Below are positions 32,545-41,944 of a stretch of 64,000 nucleotides of DNA, one piece after another; the stretch's first letter is position 1, and each line of letters begins with the position of its first letter. Source of the stretch: Methanomassiliicoccus sp. (lineage in GTDB: Archaea; Thermoplasmatota; Thermoplasmata; Methanomassiliicoccales; Methanomassiliicoccaceae); the NCBI GenBank assembly GCA_033485155.1, contig JAWQJJ010000001.1, positions 1-64,000 on the forward strand. Direction: 5' to 3'. Made by a program: the position numbers and the translations under genes. The notes beneath the pieces were generated by a model. It was not told where the DNA came from. It searched no databases and saw only the letters and a list, made by a program, of their open reading frames with translations.

Positions 32545-33507
32545 GTGCAGAGGGACGAGCTCATAGAGGCGGTGCGGTCGGTCCTGACCAAGTCCGGCTT
32601 CTTCGTCTCCAGACCCCTGGCCATGCGAGGAATTAGCTTCGACGTGGTGGCCAGGCGGGATGATACCCTTCTCATCGTCAAGATACTCAGCAACGTCGAC
32701 GCTTTCTCCAAGGAGAACGCCGAGGAGATGCTCACCCTGGGCGAGGCCCTGGGAGCGTCACCGCTGCTCATCGGGGAGCGCTCGGGGTCGGGAGACATCG
32801 ACGAGAGCATCGTGTACTCGAGGTTCGGGGTGCCCATAATCTCGCTGACCACGCTGTCCGACCACCTTCTGGAAGGCGTCCCTCCGTTCATCTTCGCCGC
32901 CCCCGGCGGACTGTACGTGAAACTGGACAGTCATCTGCTGAAGCAGCTGCGAGAGGAGAGAAACATCTCCTTGGGGACGCTGGCGGAGATCGCCGGGGTG
33001 TCCCGGCGGACGATCCAGATGTACGAAGGGGGCATGGGGGCGATGATCGATGTGGCCATCCGCCTGGAGGAGTTCCTTAACCAACCGATCGTCACCCCGG
33101 TCAACCCCTTCCAGCACTGCACCGCACCCAAGCCCCGAGAGAGGGACGGAGCGCCCGCGCGCTCCTCCGACGTGTTCGGCCAGGAGGTCTTCGACCAGCT
33201 GGCCCGGATGGGCTTCTCCATCATGCCCACCTCCCGCTGCCCGTTCGAGGCCCTCAGCAAGGACGAGCATATCCTCATCCTCACCGGCCTGGGCAAGGAC
33301 GACGCCAAGCTCAAGGAAAAAGCCATGGCCGTGGCCGACATCTCCAAAGTGACGGAGCGATGCTCGGTCATCTTCATCGAGAAGGCCAAGAGCAAGCACA
33401 ACATCGGAGGCACGCCCATCATTGGGAAGGACGAGCTCCGGAAGATCGCCGAAGCGTGCATCCTGTACGAGCTGGTAGGTTCGAGGAAGGATGATGAGGA
33501 CCATTGA
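32545..33507 (+). CDS. archaeal HTH regulator, COG1395 type
   Basis: A 320-residue regulator of the archaeal MF_00584/COG1395 type. The N-terminal 125 residues are a nuclease-fold-like domain (RGISFDVVARRDDTLLIVKI in part). A Cro/C1-type HTH follows (LKQLREERNISLGTLAEIAGVSRRTIQMYEGG in parts, near residues 130-165). A C-terminal domain continues to the end. The binding site is unknown. The start is a GTG at 32545, about 27 nt after CATATAGAAG; no ribosome site is seen, which suggests a leaderless mRNA. Overlaps the next gene by 17 bases. Confidence 0.85.
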   Translation: MQRDELIEAVRSVLTKSGFFVSRPLAMRGISFDVVARRDDTLLIVKILSNVDAFSKENAEEMLTLGEALGASPLLIGERSGSGDIDESIVYSRFGVPIISLTTLSDHLLEGVPPFIFAAPGGLYVKLDSHLLKQLREERNISLGTLAEIAGVSRRTIQMYEGGMGAMIDVAIRLEEFLNQPIVTPVNPFQHCTAPKPRERDGAPARSSDVFGQEVFDQLARMGFSIMPTSRCPFEALSKDEHILILTGLGKDDAKLKEKAMAVADISKVTERCSVIFIEKAKSKHNIGGTPIIGKDELRKIAEACILYELVGSRKDDEDH

Positions 33508-34123
33508 CCTGCAGACTGCCTCGGTCACCGTCCTCCCGGTGGTCAAGGGTCTGGTGAGCGAGGCCGAGGCGGTATCTCAGGCGTTCTCCGAGATCGATCC
33601 CGAGGTCATCGCCGTATCCATCTCCCGGGAGGAGCTGGACGCGCTGCGCAAGCGCGAGGATTACGACCTGTATGTGCCTTCCGATCTGGAGATCATCTAC
33701 CAGGCCTTCCTCGAGCGGTTCGGGGAGGTCCGCATCCCACCCCCGGCCTTCGTCCGGGCGCTGGAGATATCCGAGCATCAGGGCGCGGTGATCGTTCCAC
33801 TGGATATGAACGACGAGCTTTATACCGCGACCTATTGCGACAAGGTCAGCACCTTCGACATGATCCGCGAGTCCTTCTTCGCCCGAAGGGCCACCGGCAA
33901 GAGTTACGATGTCTCCACCCCCGCTACCTTCGTGCGGAGCTGGGACCGCCGCGTCAATCGGTCGGGGTTCCGGAAGCTGGAGGAAGCGAGGGAGAGGCAC
34001 ATGGCCGACGTCCTGCGCATTCTCGCCCGCAAGTACCGCCGGGTGCTGGCGGTGGTGGAGTGCGAGCGCTGCGAGGGCATTCTTGCCCTGCTCGAGGACC
34101 GCGAGGCCGAAACGGTAAAGTGA
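33491..34123 (+). CDS. TraB-like protein, divergent
   Basis: A 210-residue protein overlapping the upstream regulator. IDPEVIAVSISREELDALR (20-40) and ERHMADVLRILARKYRRVLAVVE near the C-terminus recall TraB/PrgY proteins, which have a similar order of a PDVVAVELD segment and a MA..L....VVAVVG segment. The usual GxxH motif is replaced by ECERC, so activity is uncertain. No membrane helix is visible. A role linked to the upstream regulator is inferred from the overlap only. Confidence 0.5.
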   Translation: MMRTIDLQTASVTVLPVVKGLVSEAEAVSQAFSEIDPEVIAVSISREELDALRKREDYDLYVPSDLEIIYQAFLERFGEVRIPPPAFVRALEISEHQGAVIVPLDMNDELYTATYCDKVSTFDMIRESFFARRATGKSYDVSTPATFVRSWDRRVNRSGFRKLEEARERHMADVLRILARKYRRVLAVVECERCEGILALLEDREAETVK

Positions 34124-34189
34124 ACCCAGGTTCCCTGGGGCCGTGGTTCTCCAGCGACATTTATAATAATCGCCGCTCGATGGGCGGGC

Positions 34190-35869
34190 ATGCAGGACCG
34201 CGTTCCACTGGGCATCCGTTTCACCGAGGCCGTGGATCGGCTGGTGCTGTGCCTTGAGCGGAACAGGCTGTCCATCATCGGCATCTTCTTGTACGTCCTG
34301 GCGGTGGCCCTGGTGCGGGACATCTCGGAGTATTACCTGCTCGACCATACCTTCGTGGTCGAGCCCCATCCCTGGATCTACAGCATCGCCCACCACGTCG
34401 CGTTCTACTTCCTCACCTTCTTCGGTCTGGTGCTCCTCATCTCCGCCTTCTCCCGGCGGGGCGTCAGGAAGGCGGTGAACTACGTCGCCTGTTTCTTCTG
34501 GATCATCATCCTGCCCCCGTTCCTAGACCATTTCCTGTTCGGCTCCCAGCAGAACTATGCATACTTCTCGCCCACCGACTTCCTGAACTACATCCTGCAC
34601 TTCAGCGGAGAGACCTTTCACCCCGGGCAGGCGCTGGAGATCGTCGTGGTGCTCTTCGCCGTGGTCTCCTACGTCATATGGGTCAAGCGGGCGAGGTTCA
34701 GCTCGGTGGAGGGGCGGGCCGCGGTAATAGTGGAGGTCGCCCTGCTCGTCCTCTTCACCGTACTGTCCCTCTTCTTCATGGCCACCCCCGGCGCCTATCT
34801 TCCGGTGGGCAGTGAGAACGGTGTGCCCTCTTTCCCCGGCTTCGACGTTACTAAGTACTTCCAGTACCACCTGTTCATCTTCGCCTATTACATGATTCTG
34901 CTGCTAGGCGTCCTAGCCTCCCTGGTGTACATCAACTACCCCCGGGCCCTCAAGGACCTGGTACTGAGCCTGCGGCCCTGGCAGACGGTATTTTTCACGG
35001 GCGTGGTGGCTGCGGGCATCGCCGCGGGGTGGGTCACCGCCGCCGGGCCGGAGTACATCTACGACATCCTGGACCGACCCTACTGGGTCAACCTCGCGTT
35101 CGTAATCCTCTCCCTACTCAGCACGGTGCTGGCCTGGCTGGTCACCACCATGTGGAACGACCTCAGCGACCACGCCGGGGACTCCCCCGGCCGCGCCGGC
35201 CGGGCCCTTGCCTCCGGGGTTGTGGGACGAAGGGAACTGGCCGAGGGGTCGGTGGTCCTCATGGGCCTCTCCCTGGTGATGGCCGCGTTGTTGTCTTGGG
35301 AGCATGTCCTCCTTCTAGCGGCCATCTTCCTGCTGGGAGCGGTGTACTCCTTCCGCCCGGTGAGGTTCAAGGAGCGCCTCCTGAGCCCGCTGCTGCTGGG
35401 CGCGGGGGCTTTCCTCGCTTTTATCTTCGGGTTCCTGACCCCGCTGAGCCCGGTGAGACTGTACCAGGGAGACCCATCCCTGGTGTACCCTGACAGCTGG
35501 AACCTGCTGTTCCCCACCTTGACGGTGCAGGCGGTGGTGCTCGGCATATACATGTTCATCGGCCTGGTGGTAGGCTCCATGGTCACTGACATCGATGGCT
35601 ATGCCGAGGATGCCAGGAGCGGGGTGCACACAGTGTATACGAGGTTCGGGATGGATCGAGGAAAGAGGACCGTCTCCACCCTTGTGCTTCTCACCTCCCT
35701 TACCCCCCTGGCCCTGTTCCAAGGGGTCCAGGATCTCATCGTCTTCCCGATGCTGGGCATCGCCGCCTCGGTGACCTTTCTGCGCACTGGGCGGGCAAGG
35801 TACGTGCTGGGCATCGCTCTGGTGGGCATGCTGTACGCCGCGTGGAGGTTCCTTCCCGCGCTCACCTAG
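34190..35869 (+). CDS. UbiA-family prenyltransferase-like protein with large N-terminal membrane domain
   Basis: A 559-residue multi-pass protein. The C-terminal half is UbiA-like: NDLSDHAGDSPGRAGRALASG near residue 323 corresponds to the first Asp-rich motif (NDxxDxxxD), and DIDGYAEDARSGVHT near residue 467 to the second. The N-terminal 270 residues add about six further helices with no recognised domain. UbiA enzymes attach prenyl chains, including the archaeal lipid geranylgeranyl step. It sits tail to tail with a geranylgeranyl reductase, which supports a lipid or quinone role. TTTATAATAATC about 26 nt before the ATG suggests a leaderless transcript. Confidence 0.75.
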   Translation: MQDRVPLGIRFTEAVDRLVLCLERNRLSIIGIFLYVLAVALVRDISEYYLLDHTFVVEPHPWIYSIAHHVAFYFLTFFGLVLLISAFSRRGVRKAVNYVACFFWIIILPPFLDHFLFGSQQNYAYFSPTDFLNYILHFSGETFHPGQALEIVVVLFAVVSYVIWVKRARFSSVEGRAAVIVEVALLVLFTVLSLFFMATPGAYLPVGSENGVPSFPGFDVTKYFQYHLFIFAYYMILLLGVLASLVYINYPRALKDLVLSLRPWQTVFFTGVVAAGIAAGWVTAAGPEYIYDILDRPYWVNLAFVILSLLSTVLAWLVTTMWNDLSDHAGDSPGRAGRALASGVVGRRELAEGSVVLMGLSLVMAALLSWEHVLLLAAIFLLGAVYSFRPVRFKERLLSPLLLGAGAFLAFIFGFLTPLSPVRLYQGDPSLVYPDSWNLLFPTLTVQAVVLGIYMFIGLVVGSMVTDIDGYAEDARSGVHTVYTRFGMDRGKRTVSTLVLLTSLTPLALFQGVQDLIVFPMLGIAASVTFLRTGRARYVLGIALVGMLYAAWRFLPALT

Positions 35870-37026
35870 GTCAGGGAGGAGAAGAACAGATAGGGGAAAC
35901 GGCGGACGATGAGCCGGAGGAGGGATTCCCAGCTCCTCTCCCCGTTGGATATCTCCAGGCAGGTGGCGACCAGCTGGGGATCGTCCTGCATCTTCCGCAT
36001 CAGCACCGGAGTGTTCACGACGCCCATCAGCCACTGGGCCTGGGGGGAGATGACCCGGGAGGCCCGCATCACCGGCAGGACGTCGGAGGCCAGTCCCCTG
36101 CGGTAAGAGGACAGGGGATGCGAGCCTAGGATCATGCCCTGCACCGCCTCCGCGGCGTGCCTTGCGCTGAGGAACGCATTGGTCATTCCCTCTCCCGACA
36201 GCGGGGAAGCGAACCCCGCGGCGTCGCCCACCACCAGGCATCTTTTGGTGTGCACCCGCCTTCGGGGGACCATGGGGATGGGGTGGGCGGACACCCGGAC
36301 CTCGCTCGCCTCTCCGTACCGCGCCTCGACGTTACTGCGCAGGCCGTCGAGCTCGGAGTGGTATATCGCGCCCTGGAGCCCCATCCCCGTGACCCCGATG
36401 TTGGCGCCGCCTTTGGTGGCGAACATCCACCCGTTGAGGGGGAACTTGAACCGGAACGGGTACCTCTCGATCGGCGTTCCCATGAGATGGTACTCCATCC
36501 TCCCCCCGGGGTCGCGGCCCAGCTTGCAGGTCAGAGCGATGCCGATCCCCTGGTCCCGACCAGGGTAGGGGCCGAAGAGGGCAGACGCCGTCCGGCTGGT
36601 GGCTCCCTCGGCCACGATGAGGGCCTTGGAGAACACCTCCCGACCATCCACCGTCATCTCCACGCCCTCGTCCCGTTCCCCCACCCTGGTGATGGCGGCG
36701 GGGCACCACAGTTCGGCTCCCGCCTTCTCCGCCTCCGATACGAGGAAGGCGTCGAAGGCCGAGCGGCGGACGGTCACCGCCGCCCTCCGGGGGAGCCCGA
36801 ACTCCGCCCTGAAGTCACGGTGAATGATGCCGACGGAGGTGATCTCCTGCTCGATGACCGCCTCGGGAAGTGGGCCGTCCAGCAGGCCGGCGGCCCGCTC
36901 CAGCAGCCCGCCCGCACAGCATTTCTCTCTTGGGATCGGCTCGCGCTCCAGCAGCAGGGTGCGCAGCCCCGCCCGCGCGCACAAGCACGCCGAGCGGGCT
37001 CCCGCTGGCCCCGCTCCGCTGACCAC
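35866..37026 (-). CDS. geranylgeranyl reductase family flavoprotein
   Basis: A 386-residue FAD-dependent reductase of the geranylgeranyl/digeranylgeranylglycerophospholipid type, expected to saturate archaeal lipid chains. GAGPAGARSACLCARAG at the N-terminus is the FAD dinucleotide motif, REKCCAGGLLERA near residue 33 is the family segment, and CLVVGDAAGFASPLSGEGM near residue 265 is the second FAD motif. The first canonical start codon is GTG at 37026, but codons upstream (DRFDVV) extend the FAD strand and GGAGGAGGA precedes an ATC at 37050, so the true start may be non-standard. The 3' end overlaps the UbiA-like gene by four bases. Confidence 0.85.
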   Translation of the reverse strand: MVSGAGPAGARSACLCARAGLRTLLLEREPIPREKCCAGGLLERAAGLLDGPLPEAVIEQEITSVGIIHRDFRAEFGLPRRAAVTVRRSAFDAFLVSEAEKAGAELWCPAAITRVGERDEGVEMTVDGREVFSKALIVAEGATSRTASALFGPYPGRDQGIGIALTCKLGRDPGGRMEYHLMGTPIERYPFRFKFPLNGWMFATKGGANIGVTGMGLQGAIYHSELDGLRSNVEARYGEASEVRVSAHPIPMVPRRRVHTKRCLVVGDAAGFASPLSGEGMTNAFLSARHAAEAVQGMILGSHPLSSYRRGLASDVLPVMRASRVISPQAQWLMGVVNTPVLMRKMQDDPQLVATCLEISNGERSWESLLRLIVRRFPYLFFSSLT

Positions 37027-37049
37027 AACGTCGAACCTGTCGCCGGTGA

Positions 37050-40000
37050 TTACTTCCTCCTCCCTCTCCAGCGTCCCACCGCCTCGCTGGAGGCGACGAT
37101 CGCTACCATGCCCACGATGGGCAGGAAGATGGTCAGGTCGATGTTGCCGACGTTGACGTTGATGACCGATTCGCTATTGGCGGCAATCGAACTTATGGGA
37201 GTCTCGGTGAACCTCCATGATCCGGAAATGTACTGGTTGTTGGAGTATTCCCACAGCGAGGGGCCGTTCCCGGGGGTCCTACCGACCTGCGAGCCTACCA
37301 CCAGGATTATGTCGAGGTCCTGATCACCGTCGATGTCCCCCAGCTCCACGCCATGGATCTCGTATGCGCCGCTGGCAGGGCACATGATGGATAGCTTGGT
37401 GGTGTCCAGGGATTGAGGCGGGAAGACCCCGGGGTTCGAGGTCGTCTGCATCAGGACGAACAGCTTGCCGTTTGCAGCGGTGTCACCACCGATGCCCACC
37501 ACGATGTCCATGGGCTCGTTGATCACGTTCGACCCGAGATATTTCTTCATGTCACCAACGGCAAGGGCGGAGATGTAGCCTCCGCTGGACGTCCACTTAG
37601 GCTGCCCCCCGCTAGACCACTGCACGGTGGGCGAGTTGTGGCTCACGATGAGCTGGTTCAGAGTCAGGGTATCCTTGGTGGTATCGGTGACCGCCCGGTT
37701 CGTGTCAATAAAGCGCACGTAGTAGTACGAGTTGGGGGTGTAGGTCAGATTGTAGCTCACCGTCACATCGCTGTTCGAGGTGATGGTGCTGATGTCGAAC
37801 CAGGTGGCGTTGTCCACCGAGTACTGTATCTGGAAGCCCTCCGTGCCGCTCACATGCCCGACCACGGTAAGCAGCTGGTAGGCAGCCACGGCGTTGGGGA
37901 TCTGATAGACCCATGCTAGGGCCTTGGTTTGGATGAAAGTGACCTCCGCCCATACGTAGTCGAAGTGCACAGTGGACGATCCAGAGGGGTTCACGAACCG
38001 GACCATGAGGTTGGAGGTGATGTTAGCATACGAGTCACCGCCCACGCCGGTCAGGGCGAAGGTGGCGGTCACCTCCGAGGTTTCGCCGCTCTTGGGCTGG
38101 ATGTTGGTATTCGTCCACGTCAGGCCGTTGTTGAACGAGTACTGGATGTAGCCCGTGCCGGTATAGTTGGAATCGACCTTGTACTGGACCACCAGGCTGG
38201 TGGTCTTGATCGGGGTGGTCAGGTTCTCGAAGTTCAGCGAGAACGTGCCCAGGGCCATGGTCGTCCCCTGGCCGACGTCATAGTAGACGTTGTTGTCGGC
38301 ATAGATGTTGGCGATCGTGGATCCGGTCGTGTCGGCAGCGGTCTTGACGCCAGTGGCGTCGTATGGATCATAGAGAACGTCGACCTCGGTCAGGGCTTCC
38401 ACCGACGAATCGGAGGATAGCAGATTGGCTGCGGTACCGGTGCGGGTCGCGGTGAAGACCGTGTCGACCGGGTACTCGTACGACGGACCGTTATAAGGCA
38501 CCGTGGAGGCGACCTGCTGCGTGTAATAGATGTACACCGAGCGGTCGGTGGACAGGGTGCTGGTGCGCACGATGTCAGGGTATCCATCCCCGTTCATGTC
38601 CGCCACCCGGACCTTGGGCATGACCTGAGCATGGGTCCACGGAGTGTTGCCGGTCACCTTTTCTAGGGTCCTCAGGGAGTCGGAGGTGCTGAAGGTCCCG
38701 GACTGTGAGCCGGCGTTCTTCACCCACATGTTGAGCCAGACCTTGGTGCTGCCGTCCTCGTAGACCGCTACGATGTCCTTGTAGCCGTCCTGGTTGAAGT
38801 CGCCGACGGCGATGTCGCCGGCGGCCGGGTTGTTGTTGCTGTTGGCCTGATTGCTGGTGGAGGCTGCGGTCTTCCAATCCAGGGTGCTGTACAGGGTGGT
38901 CTTTGCCCAGTTGTTGCTCCCGTCGTTCCAGAATACATATATGCCGCGGTTGAAGTACATGCCCCAGCTGTTGGTGTAATCGGCGGAGTCCGTGCTGGTG
39001 GCGGTGGTGTACACGACCACATGCATGAAGCTGGCGACCACATCGGAGTAGCCGTTATTATCGAAGTCGCCTATCGCCAGAGCGGTGCACATCTCGTTCG
39101 TCGTATAGTAGCCATCATAGTACATGTCCGTACCTGAGGTCTTCCATACAGTAGCGTCCTCGTTGGTGTTGCCATACTGGTCTGAGTTATAGGCGGTCTG
39201 CGTCCCGCTGTAGGCGTCGAACGGATAGGTAATGGACCGGGCGCTGGACCATGTCGATCCGTCGCTCTTCTCGTTCTCGTACCAGAACAGGTTGGACAAC
39301 GAGGTGTCCTGCGCCCCGACCACTAGGTCGTTGCGGCCGTCACCGGTGAGATCTTCCAGGTACATGCCCAGGGGTCCTTTGCTGGGGTTCGAATCGATGA
39401 CCTTCTCGTTCCACTGGTCACCGCCCTTGAACCAGGCGATGGCATTGTTCTCCCAGGTCGCGCCGGACGAGCTCCAGGTGAACGAGCCGGAGCCGAGCGC
39501 GGCAGCCACATCGGCGGTGGTGAGCGGCGCGGTGACGAAGAACTGACAGCTCAGCTGGCTGTAGCTCTCACCGGTCGTTCCGCCGGTCCCGGTATCGAAG
39601 AAGGTGGAGATCTTGAGGGTGTAAGCGTTGGTCTTGGGCAGCCACCAGCCCTGGTTGGCGTCCTTGAGAGTTATCTTGAGAGTATACACGCCGTTGATGG
39701 TGTTATCACCGTACGGGGTTATGGTGATCCCATTGGTCTTGTACAGCGAAGAAAGGGGGGCGCTGTAGGAGGGCTGTGAATTGACCGGAGGCACGGGGGT
39801 GGCTGCCTTCATGACGATATAGCTGCCGGTATAGTCATCGACCTCTATGCCGCTGAGATACACCGTATCGGTGTAGCGGTCGACATCCTTGGTCCGGATG
39901 ATCAGGTACACGTCATCGGTATGATTGAAGGTGGTGGTCTTCACCAGGGTGTTGCCGCTGGCCACATAGGTCTCCAGCTGAGGATAGCTCGCGCCGTTGA

Positions 40001-41273
40001 CGTTGATGTAGTCGGCGATGTTGAAGGTGTTGCCCTGGTTATCTTTCATAATGATCTGCACCGGGTACCGGTACGCGGTGCTGGGGGCGGTGAAGTTGAA
40101 CACGAACTGCCGGAAAGTCGAGTAGGTCTTCCCTATCTGGAAGGCCGCATCAGAGGACGGGGAGATGGGAGTGGTTCCTTGCAGGGGCTGATAGATGTAG
40201 AACGAATTCCTCCCCGCGACGTTGCTGAGGGTGTCGCTCCAGACCTCAATGGTCACCCCCTCGCTGACGTTGAAGTTGCGGGTGATGGAGCCGTCGGAGG
40301 TCCTCTTGATGTAGTAGAAGGTGATGCCCAGAGCACCCCCGGCCTCACCGCCGCTGGCGTCAGGGGGATAGGTACCATTGGTGAGGTAATCGGAGTAGCT
40401 GGCGTAGGGGCTGTCAGAGATGCCCGTGCCGGCGGTGATGTCTATCGTCATGCTCTGCGTGACCCGGTGGCCGGATTTGTCACTGGCGTAAACCAGTACG
40501 GTGGCCCCATCCCAGGCATTCTTCGCGGTGAAGTAGCCCGAGACGTACAGGTTGAGGGTCGAGTTATAGGTCATCGGTATGGCCGAGGCCAGCTTGAGGG
40601 ACGAGGCGTTGACGAACACGCTGGTGTTGTCCAACTTGCTGTAAGGATCGCTGATCTGGACGTAGAACCTGACCGACGTGCCATCGTAGACCGGGGTGGG
40701 GGTGAGACCCCTGTCAGCGATGATGGGGAGGGTGGTCGCCGCCTGGGACCCGCCCTGCAGGGGCGCGCTGTACACCACGGTGTTGGCCACGGTGTCCACG
40801 ATCATGATGCTCAGGTCGGTGGTAGAAAGAACACCAGAGAACTTGTAGGTCCAGGTAATGCCAGTGGGCCAGGAAGCACTGGCGATGTTGCCGTCGGTGA
40901 ACTTAAGGGTGGAGGGGACGTTGTCGACGAACAGGTAGATATTGGTCCGATAGCTGTAGAGCTCCTCTCCGCCCTTGTGGGTGATGTTGATGTACGCGTC
41001 ATTGTTGGCGTTTCCCATCAACTTGATCGAGGACGTGAAGTCGGTATAGACCTTCTCGCTGGGGCCGGGCATGGAGGTCACGAAATACAGGATACCGGTG
41101 AACAGAGTGACGGTGATGGCGAGTATCAGCAGGTTTCCGATGATCTCCGATACACCGTAGCGGCTCCAGCTCTTACGCTTAGGGAAGGACCCGGACTTGA
41201 GGGAGCGGTCGCACGTTGAACTCAATCGGCCCGATGGCCGAGCAATGGGTTTGTCGCTCTGACGGACTATCAT
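37050..41273 (-). CDS. giant pilin-like surface protein with FG-GAP/VCBS repeats
   Basis: A 1407-residue protein. After a basic leader (FPKRKSWSRYG) comes VSEIIGNLLILAITVTLFTG, the N-terminal helix of archaeal type IV pilin-like proteins (DUF1628/pilin_N). Large beta-rich segments follow, many of them repeat-like. FG-GAP/VCBS calcium loops are visible near residues 640 (DLTGDGRNDLVVG), 733 (GDFDNNGYSDVV), 828 (GDFNQDGYKDIV), 891 (ADMNGDGYPDIV) and 1313 (GDIDGDQDLDII). A C-terminal helix and RWRGRRK end the protein. ATG 41273 is preceded by GGTGGTGA, better than the frame opening at 41354. It is likely a cell-surface adhesin or cell-wall spanning protein. Confidence 0.8.
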   Translation of the reverse strand: MIVRQSDKPIARPSGRLSSTCDRSLKSGSFPKRKSWSRYGVSEIIGNLLILAITVTLFTGILYFVTSMPGPSEKVYTDFTSSIKLMGNANNDAYINITHKGGEELYSYRTNIYLFVDNVPSTLKFTDGNIASASWPTGITWTYKFSGVLSTTDLSIMIVDTVANTVVYSAPLQGGSQAATTLPIIADRGLTPTPVYDGTSVRFYVQISDPYSKLDNTSVFVNASSLKLASAIPMTYNSTLNLYVSGYFTAKNAWDGATVLVYASDKSGHRVTQSMTIDITAGTGISDSPYASYSDYLTNGTYPPDASGGEAGGALGITFYYIKRTSDGSITRNFNVSEGVTIEVWSDTLSNVAGRNSFYIYQPLQGTTPISPSSDAAFQIGKTYSTFRQFVFNFTAPSTAYRYPVQIIMKDNQGNTFNIADYINVNGASYPQLETYVASGNTLVKTTTFNHTDDVYLIIRTKDVDRYTDTVYLSGIEVDDYTGSYIVMKAATPVPPVNSQPSYSAPLSSLYKTNGITITPYGDNTINGVYTLKITLKDANQGWWLPKTNAYTLKISTFFDTGTGGTTGESYSQLSCQFFVTAPLTTADVAAALGSGSFTWSSSGATWENNAIAWFKGGDQWNEKVIDSNPSKGPLGMYLEDLTGDGRNDLVVGAQDTSLSNLFWYENEKSDGSTWSSARSITYPFDAYSGTQTAYNSDQYGNTNEDATVWKTSGTDMYYDGYYTTNEMCTALAIGDFDNNGYSDVVASFMHVVVYTTATSTDSADYTNSWGMYFNRGIYVFWNDGSNNWAKTTLYSTLDWKTAASTSNQANSNNNPAAGDIAVGDFNQDGYKDIVAVYEDGSTKVWLNMWVKNAGSQSGTFSTSDSLRTLEKVTGNTPWTHAQVMPKVRVADMNGDGYPDIVRTSTLSTDRSVYIYYTQQVASTVPYNGPSYEYPVDTVFTATRTGTAANLLSSDSSVEALTEVDVLYDPYDATGVKTAADTTGSTIANIYADNNVYYDVGQGTTMALGTFSLNFENLTTPIKTTSLVVQYKVDSNYTGTGYIQYSFNNGLTWTNTNIQPKSGETSEVTATFALTGVGGDSYANITSNLMVRFVNPSGSSTVHFDYVWAEVTFIQTKALAWVYQIPNAVAAYQLLTVVGHVSGTEGFQIQYSVDNATWFDISTITSNSDVTVSYNLTYTPNSYYYVRFIDTNRAVTDTTKDTLTLNQLIVSHNSPTVQWSSGGQPKWTSSGGYISALAVGDMKKYLGSNVINEPMDIVVGIGGDTAANGKLFVLMQTTSNPGVFPPQSLDTTKLSIMCPASGAYEIHGVELGDIDGDQDLDIILVVGSQVGRTPGNGPSLWEYSNNQYISGSWRFTETPISSIAANSESVINVNVGNIDLTIFLPIVGMVAIVASSEAVGRWRGRRK

Positions 41274-41325
41274 GAACTCACCACCGGCCCCTTCTCCGGC
41301 GCAAAACGGTTTACCCGCCTCATTT

Positions 41326-41336
41326 CTATAAATATG
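41326..41336 (-). promoter_or_regulatory. TATA box of the giant surface protein
   Basis: ATATTTATA on the minus strand lies in an AT-rich patch. Transcription starting about 25 nt downstream (near 41305) would leave a roughly 30-nt leader with the GGTGGTGA ribosome site. Confidence 0.6.
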
Positions 41337-41428
41337 TATACTTCTGATTTTCAAATAAGTGAAATTTTAATTCCAGCAGAATAGAAATCACCGTTGATTT
41401 AATAGCCTGGCACCCCCTTGACCGAGGC

Positions 41429-41944
41429 ATGCTCGAGATTGAAATCAAGTGTCCCTGCGATGACCTTGACGGCATGGAGGGGAAGCTCAGGGAACGGGGG
41501 GCCTCGTTCCATGGCGAGGTAGATCAGGCCGACCTGTACCTTGCACACCCCTGTCGCGACTTCGCGGTGACGGATGAGGCCCTGCGCCTGCGGAGGGAGG
41601 GGGAGACCGTCGCCCTCTTCTACAAGGGCCCCAAGCTAGACCCGCAGAGCAAGACCCGCGAGGAGATCCAAGCTGCCGTGCCCGATCCGGCAGCCATGAG
41701 GCTGGTGCTGGACCGATTGGGCTTCCGTCCGGTGGCCGAAGTAAAGAAAAAGCGCCGCAACTATGGGCTGGGGCCGGTGGAGGTGTCCATCGACCGCGTG
41801 GCCGGATTAGGCGGCTTTGTTGAACTGGAGGTCCAGGACCTGCCGGTCGAGGAGGGACGTTCGATGCTCTTCGCCCTCATGAGGGACCTTGGCCTGGAGA
41901 GGACGGAGAGGCGGTCCTACCTGGAGCTGCTGCTCCAGGCGTGA
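41429..41944 (+). CDS. cyaB: CYTH domain protein, class IV adenylate cyclase (CyaB) type
   Basis: A 171-residue CYTH protein. The EIEIK signature opens the chain (LEIEIKCP), followed by ALRLRREGETVALFYKGPK (52-70), the KKKRRNY strand near residue 107 and VSIDRVAGLGGFVELEV near residue 119. CyaB proteins cyclise ATP in vitro or hydrolyse triphosphates; in archaea the in vivo role is unclear. A TATA-like GATTTAATAG lies about 28 nt before the ATG, so the mRNA may be leaderless. Confidence 0.88.
   Translation: MLEIEIKCPCDDLDGMEGKLRERGASFHGEVDQADLYLAHPCRDFAVTDEALRLRREGETVALFYKGPKLDPQSKTREEIQAAVPDPAAMRLVLDRLGFRPVAEVKKKRRNYGLGPVEVSIDRVAGLGGFVELEVQDLPVEEGRSMLFALMRDLGLERTERRSYLELLLQA

Noticed and set aside
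39921-41219. 432-residue open frame on the plus strand opposite the surface-protein gene
   Set aside because: It is antisense to the pilin-like gene, lacks family motifs and has the composition of a shadow frame (Val/Gly/Asp rich).
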